The notes below the pieces were generated by a model. The model saw nothing but the letters and a program-made list of their open reading frames with translations. It was not told the DNA's origin and made no database searches. Below are positions 60,250 through 64,000 of a stretch of DNA of 64,000 bases, in pieces. The translations under genes and the position numbers were made by a program. Within the stretch, counting starts at the first letter, position 1. Each line of letters begins with the position of its first letter. This DNA is from Runella defluvii (GTDB lineage: Bacteria > Bacteroidota > Bacteroidia > Cytophagales > Spirosomataceae), in contig NZ_JACIBY010000011.1 of assembly GCF_014195535.1 (NCBI RefSeq), forward strand, positions 124,001 through 188,000, given 5' to 3'.

Positions 60250-61503
60250 CTAGTTGAAATGTTTATCAGCAAAGTTCAGGTATTGTTTCCAATCATACAA
60301 GGTGACATCGTGCCCTCCCTCGCGAATATGATAGCCGATTTGCCCTTGCACCGACTGGTTCAGTGGGGGGATGGTTTGGGCAGGAAGTCCTGTTTTCCCC
60401 AAAAACAAGTACACGGATTCAGCAGCTTTGGCGGCCGCAAATTCTCCTTGCGGGTCTGCACCTTTGTCGTCCACGGCACTGGCAATATACACAGGTCGCG
60501 GCGCAACCAGCGAAATCACTTGGTGCTGGTCGAAGGGCAGCAGGGTATCTCTGTCCATGTATTTCTTAAAACTAGCAGCGTACCAGTGCGGAAAAACCGT
60601 ACAAAGCCGACGGATGTTTTCGCCCACGCCACGGTGGAATAACTTGGCTCCTCCCGCACCCGATTCGTTGCTTATAACCATCGCAAAACGCTCGTCGGTA
60701 GCTCCTGCCCAAAGCGCCGCTTTTCCCAAACGCGACCAACCAAACACCGCCACCCGCTTGGCATCAATCGCTTTGTCGGTCACGACATAATCCATGGCGC
60801 GGCTCAGTGCCCAAGCCCAGGCCGCAATTGTCCCAAAGTTGTCAGTTCGGCCTTGATAGTCGGGATAAATGGGGTGAATCCCCTTCTGAAAGCCCGTTTT
60901 AGGGTCGTCAGAAGCAATGTCCTCGCGATAAGCCGTGATGAGGGCGTAGCCCCGCGCAATGATCGTATCAAGCGGCCACTGAGCGGCATTCACACCCCGA
61001 CACGCTTCGGTAGCGCGGTGGTCGGTGACGCACGATAGCTTTACATATGGATTTCCTTTACCCGATTCCATCCAACTCGTTGTGATTCGAATGGCGGGGT
61101 CGGGGTGAACGGCGTGGTTCCCCCAAAAATTCAATCCCAAAATGGCAGGAGCAGGTCGCTGAAGATGATTGGGAATGTACATCAACAAATCCATCCGTGG
61201 GCCATCGGCTTTTCCATTAAAATAGACCGCAATTTGCTTGCGAGTAGCTTTGCCATTCAAGGCATTCTTGTCCACATCAAACACCTCAAACTGCATTTCT
61301 TTGGGACGCGGTGGGGCTTGCCCGTACATTTCTGAGGTAAACATCCGAAGTAGTTCAGGACGCCGCTCCTTGTGCCACTGTTTGGCATTTTGCACACGTT
61401 TCCCATTCGCCAAAATAAGCGGATTTGGAAGTGCCTTTTGCGCCCAGCCTAGACCCGTACTCAGCACAAAAAACAGACTCAAAAATCGTAACTTTAGCAT
61501 CAT
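60250..61503 (-). CDS. glucuronoyl esterase-like (CE15) secreted hydrolase
   Basis: 417 aa with signal peptide (SLFFVLSTGLGWAQ); ATG 61503 or the next ATG 61500. CE15 features: ELLRMFTSEMYGQAPPRPKE, APAILGLNFWGNHAV, nucleophile Ser in VAVFGWSRLGKAALWAGATD, Glu in MVISNESGAGGA, APRPVYIASAVDDKGADPQG and His in GYHIREGGHDVTLYDW. CE15 enzymes cleave ester bonds between lignin and the 4-O-methylglucuronic acid of xylan. It is preceded by a TIM-barrel gene with a 1-base gap and followed by the CE1-like gene after 13 bases. Confidence 0.9.
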   Translation of the reverse strand: MMLKLRFLSLFFVLSTGLGWAQKALPNPLILANGKRVQNAKQWHKERRPELLRMFTSEMYGQAPPRPKEMQFEVFDVDKNALNGKATRKQIAVYFNGKADGPRMDLLMYIPNHLQRPAPAILGLNFWGNHAVHPDPAIRITTSWMESGKGNPYVKLSCVTDHRATEACRGVNAAQWPLDTIIARGYALITAYREDIASDDPKTGFQKGIHPIYPDYQGRTDNFGTIAAWAWALSRAMDYVVTDKAIDAKRVAVFGWSRLGKAALWAGATDERFAMVISNESGAGGAKLFHRGVGENIRRLCTVFPHWYAASFKKYMDRDTLLPFDQHQVISLVAPRPVYIASAVDDKGADPQGEFAAAKAAESVYLFLGKTGLPAQTIPPLNQSVQGQIGYHIREGGHDVTLYDWKQYLNFADKHFN

Positions 61504-61504
61504 T

Positions 61505-62419
61505 TTATACTTCTGACAGTTGCTGCGTCAGTACTTCAAAGGCTTTTTTGGCTTCGCTATCAAAATTGGTCCAACGGCCCTCAATCGACAATCCGCCACG
61601 GTATTTGATTTTTTTCAATGCCTTGAAATATTCTCTAAAATCATCGCCTACAACCCCAGGAGCCGTACGGTTTTGTTTTTCAGCAATGTGGCAGTGTACG
61701 ATGTATTTGCCATATTTGACAATTTGCTCGGGGCCTTCGTTGTCTTTGAGCATGTGGTAAATATCGCATAACAACCGAAAACGAGGGTGATTGACGGCTT
61801 CGATGATTTCAACTCCTTCAGCCAAGCTGTTAATAAAATTGGTTTCGCTACGGTTGAGGGGTTCTAAAGCCACCGTAATCCCGTGTTTTTCGGCCAAAAG
61901 TGCCATTTTTTTGCTCACTTCCGTATGTTGTTCTTTGGCCTTGGCGCGGTCAAAACCTTCGGGAATGGTGCGCGATGCACTACTTCCAAACACGACGTAA
62001 GGTGTACCACATTCTTTGGCACGTTTAAATGCCAAATCAGCTCTTTCCAACAAAGCTTCGTGGTTGGCGTTAGGCCCTACTGATTTGATACTTCCTGGAA
62101 TAAACGACACATACGAACGCAACGGTACACCCGTCGTTTTGAGTGCTTCGACGTTTTTGGCGTATTGTTCGTCGCCCCCTTTGTCAGGAATCAAGAAACG
62201 ACCCACGTTTTCTTCAACGTACGAATAACCAATGCTTTTGAGCAGCGCCGCTTTGTCGTAGGACGTACAAATACCCAACGGCAGCGAAAGTTTGCGGCTT
62301 TCTTCCGCCCAAAGTGCCGCCTCTGCCAAAGAACTTGATGCAAGGATGCTTCCAACGGCTCCTGCGCCTAATTTTAAGAAATCTCGACGGCTACTCGTCG
62401 TGTGTTGTAGTGGTTTCAT
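61505..62419 (-). CDS. Tat-exported sugar phosphate isomerase/epimerase-like TIM-barrel protein
   Basis: 304 aa from ATG 62419; a GTG 11 codons earlier is possible. Twin-arginine signal TSSRRDFLKLGAGAVGSILA. The barrel resembles hydroxypyruvate isomerase-like proteins: GVPLRSYVSFIPGSIKS, GTPYVVFGSSASRTIPEGFD, HGITVALEPLNRSETNFINS (metal Glu), RFRLLCDIYHMLKDNEGPEQ (metal Asp and His), YIVHCHIAEKQNRTAPGV and GGLSIEGRW. Substrate unknown. A protein of the same general type is at 1285-2175, also beside a GH95-type gene. Confidence 0.85.
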   Translation of the reverse strand: MKPLQHTTSSRRDFLKLGAGAVGSILASSSLAEAALWAEESRKLSLPLGICTSYDKAALLKSIGYSYVEENVGRFLIPDKGGDEQYAKNVEALKTTGVPLRSYVSFIPGSIKSVGPNANHEALLERADLAFKRAKECGTPYVVFGSSASRTIPEGFDRAKAKEQHTEVSKKMALLAEKHGITVALEPLNRSETNFINSLAEGVEIIEAVNHPRFRLLCDIYHMLKDNEGPEQIVKYGKYIVHCHIAEKQNRTAPGVVGDDFREYFKALKKIKYRGGLSIEGRWTNFDSEAKKAFEVLTQQLSEV

Positions 62420-62473
62420 TCGATGCAAGGGATTATAGGTAACAGAAGGCACAAAGCCTGTTTTTTTTACTAT

Positions 62474-64000
62474 TTATTTCGACACAATTACATCCGACAA
62501 GCGCGATGCGGGGGTCACTTTTAGGTCTTCCATCACCCCATTTTTGATACGGCCTTCAATCGTCGTTTGGTAGGGTGCGTGTAACTTAAACGTGGCATTC
62601 CAGTCTTTGGGCCATGCTGGCAGCAAAACTATTTTTCGACCGTCGGTTTGCAACAGCATTTCTTGCAGCCCAATCATAGCCGAACCACCCCAATTATGGT
62701 CGGGCGTCCAGTCAAACCCTGGCCCCCAAAAGGTTGGGAAACGTAAGTCGGCATCTTTAAATTTGTTTCGAGTAAGTTCAGCGGCCTCTTCTACTAACCC
62801 AAGTCGCGCCGCAAAAATGTTGTGCTGACGCCAGCCCACGTGACTTTTATATTTCTGAACGTGCGGGTCGTAGCGATAGGTATTTTGGGCAACTTCCAAC
62901 TCAGGCTTTCCGACCCCATACAGCCCCCACGGAAACACGGGATACAACTGCGGCGCTTCGGAGTTTTGTACCCGCATCCACGCCACGGCGGGGGCCAGGG
63001 TTTTATATCCGTCGATTTCCTGCAAAGGCAAGGGAGGCAAACGTTCCAGCATAGTCGTCCACTTTTGGCGTTGGGAAGTGGGCAAATAATAATCGGGAAG
63101 CTCAAGCATACGCGTCAAAATCACCTTCAAAGCCGAAATCACCGTGGTCGAATTGTAGGTCATTTTGTACGTTTCACAAGCCGAGCTTGGGTAAAACACA
63201 TACTGACCTTTTTCATCGAATGCCTTGGTGCCGCGTTGCTTAGCGAGCCCTTGGTAATGTTCATCAAAAAACGTCAGGCAGCTTTCGATAAAAGGCACGT
63301 ACGTTTGAATATTCCGTCCTTCATAACGCTCTGTTTCGAGCATCATCAAACAAAACTCAAACACCGTATCCCATTGGTATTCGAGCCACGCGTTGTATTC
63401 CATTCCTGCATCGTAACCTTCGGGGCGCTTGTAGCCGTACTCAAAGGGATTGGGCAAACCAAAATTTTCGATTTGCTCCGTAAAACACGCCCCATTGTGG
63501 TTCCAATACACTTTTGAACGCAGCTCGGCATTGGTCTGCGAACGCAAGTAAAAGTAAAATTGGGGTTTCATCAACTCAAAATCGCCGCTTTTGAGCATCG
63601 GAAAATACACCAATCGCTGGTTTTGGGCAGTCATAGTTCCTCCACCCCACAAGCGAAAATCGGGCGTGTGATTGTATTTTTTATCCACAAATTGTGGGTC
63701 AAATGTGAATAACCCACCGTTAAATTTCGTAGGCCATTGCCCAAAGGCATTGCAGCCCAGTTGGTAGCGAAAAAGGTGGTAATTGCGCGAAATAGTGCTG
63801 TCTTTTCCCTCAATAAAAATGTAGCTTCGTTCCCAAAACTGTTTCCACCAAGCACGGGTCTGCGCCAAGGCTGTTTGTTGGGTTCGGGTAACTTCTTGCT
63901 GTCGGCGGACTACCGTACTTTCCCATTCAGCGAGGGTGGAGGTGGGTGCTGTGTTCAGCACTACTTCTAGGTGTTCGGTACGAACGGGACGCGGGGTTTC
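62474..64000 (-). CDS. GH95/DUF5703-like secreted glycosidase, 5' end cut by window edge
   Basis: 508 codons are visible and the frame stays open to the right edge; the N-terminus lies beyond 64000. An (alpha/alpha)6-barrel is suggested by ARAWWKQFWERSYIFIEG, RNYHLFRYQLGCNAFGQWPT, KFNGGLFTFDPQ, YNAWLEYQWDTVFEFCLMML, RLPPLPLQEIDGYKTLAPA and WTPDHNWGGSAMIGLQEML. This pattern occurs in Bacteroidota proteins annotated DUF5703 or GH95-like. A signal peptide cannot be checked. It precedes the TIM-barrel, CE15, CE1 and deacetylase genes with 54, 1, 13 and 12 base gaps, so it is in the same operon. Confidence 0.7.
   Translation of the reverse strand, partial: ETPRPVRTEHLEVVLNTAPTSTLAEWESTVVRRQQEVTRTQQTALAQTRAWWKQFWERSYIFIEGKDSTISRNYHLFRYQLGCNAFGQWPTKFNGGLFTFDPQFVDKKYNHTPDFRLWGGGTMTAQNQRLVYFPMLKSGDFELMKPQFYFYLRSQTNAELRSKVYWNHNGACFTEQIENFGLPNPFEYGYKRPEGYDAGMEYNAWLEYQWDTVFEFCLMMLETERYEGRNIQTYVPFIESCLTFFDEHYQGLAKQRGTKAFDEKGQYVFYPSSACETYKMTYNSTTVISALKVILTRMLELPDYYLPTSQRQKWTTMLERLPPLPLQEIDGYKTLAPAVAWMRVQNSEAPQLYPVFPWGLYGVGKPELEVAQNTYRYDPHVQKYKSHVGWRQHNIFAARLGLVEEAAELTRNKFKDADLRFPTFWGPGFDWTPDHNWGGSAMIGLQEMLLQTDGRKIVLLPAWPKDWNATFKLHAPYQTTIEGRIKNGVMEDLKVTPASRLSDVIVSK

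Noticed and set aside
1-64000. tRNA, rRNA, insertion sequences, integrases, phage genes and riboswitches
   Set aside because: I looked in the gaps on both strands and saw none; small or divergent RNA genes could be missed by eye.

Overview
The window comes from a Bacteroidota (phylum Bacteroidetes) chromosome, most likely order Cytophagales. The evidence is a SusC/SusD pair, several TAnnTTTG-type -7 promoter boxes, a type-IX-style secreted protein, twin-arginine TIM-barrel enzymes typical of the group and roughly mid-40s percent GC. A Runella-like genus would fit, but that is a guess. I saw no rRNA, tRNA, CRISPR array, prophage or transposase.

Layout. 1-3416 (minus): a GH95-like fucosidase (cut by the left edge), a secreted TIM-barrel isomerase-like protein and a sialidase-fold BNR protein. 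3743-14821: a complete pectin utilisation locus. On the minus strand it runs kduD, kduI, susC, susD, a PL10 pectate lyase lipoprotein and a pectin methylesterase/carbohydrate-esterase fusion, closed by a terminator. A LacI-type regulator is divergent. The enzymes cut and de-esterify pectin outside the cell, SusCD imports oligomers, and KduI/KduD turn the unsaturated uronate into 2-keto-3-deoxygluconate. 14882-22239: housekeeping genes (amidase, GNAT protein, purN, long acyl-CoA dehydrogenase with a double operator, two small unknown genes coupled to gatB). 22322-28127: a T9SS-type secreted protein, an intergenic array of tiny covarying hairpins, and two locally GC-rich glycosidase genes. 28247-29329: hemH.

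29486-37578 (plus) is a surface-glycan locus: nonulosonate synthase, CMP-nonulosonate cytidylyltransferase, a KDN/sialic-acid-9-phosphate-type HAD phosphatase, two paralogous polytopic membrane proteins either side of the phosphatase gene, a GT17 glycosyltransferase and a MurJ/Wzx-like flippase. No known sialyltransferase is visible, so the membrane paralogues are candidate transferases. 37662-41322: a BspA-like 26-residue-repeat surface protein with a cysteine ladder and a methyltransferase, bracketed by palindromic repeats. 41419-43280: a NarL-type two-component pair. 43324-47711: accessory genes, chiefly a secreted cholesterol-dependent-cytolysin-like pore-forming protein with the pore-forming core but no undecapeptide, then a stand-alone LytTR regulator and a C1q-like secreted protein.

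47894-53193: nuoKLMN, with no nuoA-J in front. 53210-58326: GntR regulator, tcdA, TatD-like, elaA, a dctA-like symporter and a Uma2 protein. 58374-64000 (minus): a five-gene plant-polysaccharide operon (helical-barrel glycosidase-like protein cut by the right edge, Tat TIM-barrel isomerase, CE15 glucuronoyl-esterase-like, CE1-like esterase, polysaccharide deacetylase).

The strongest candidates for new biology are the cytolysin-like protein, the nonulosonate locus with unexplained membrane paralogues, the pectin esterase fusion, and three families of short palindromic repeats, one of which lies inside coding sequence.
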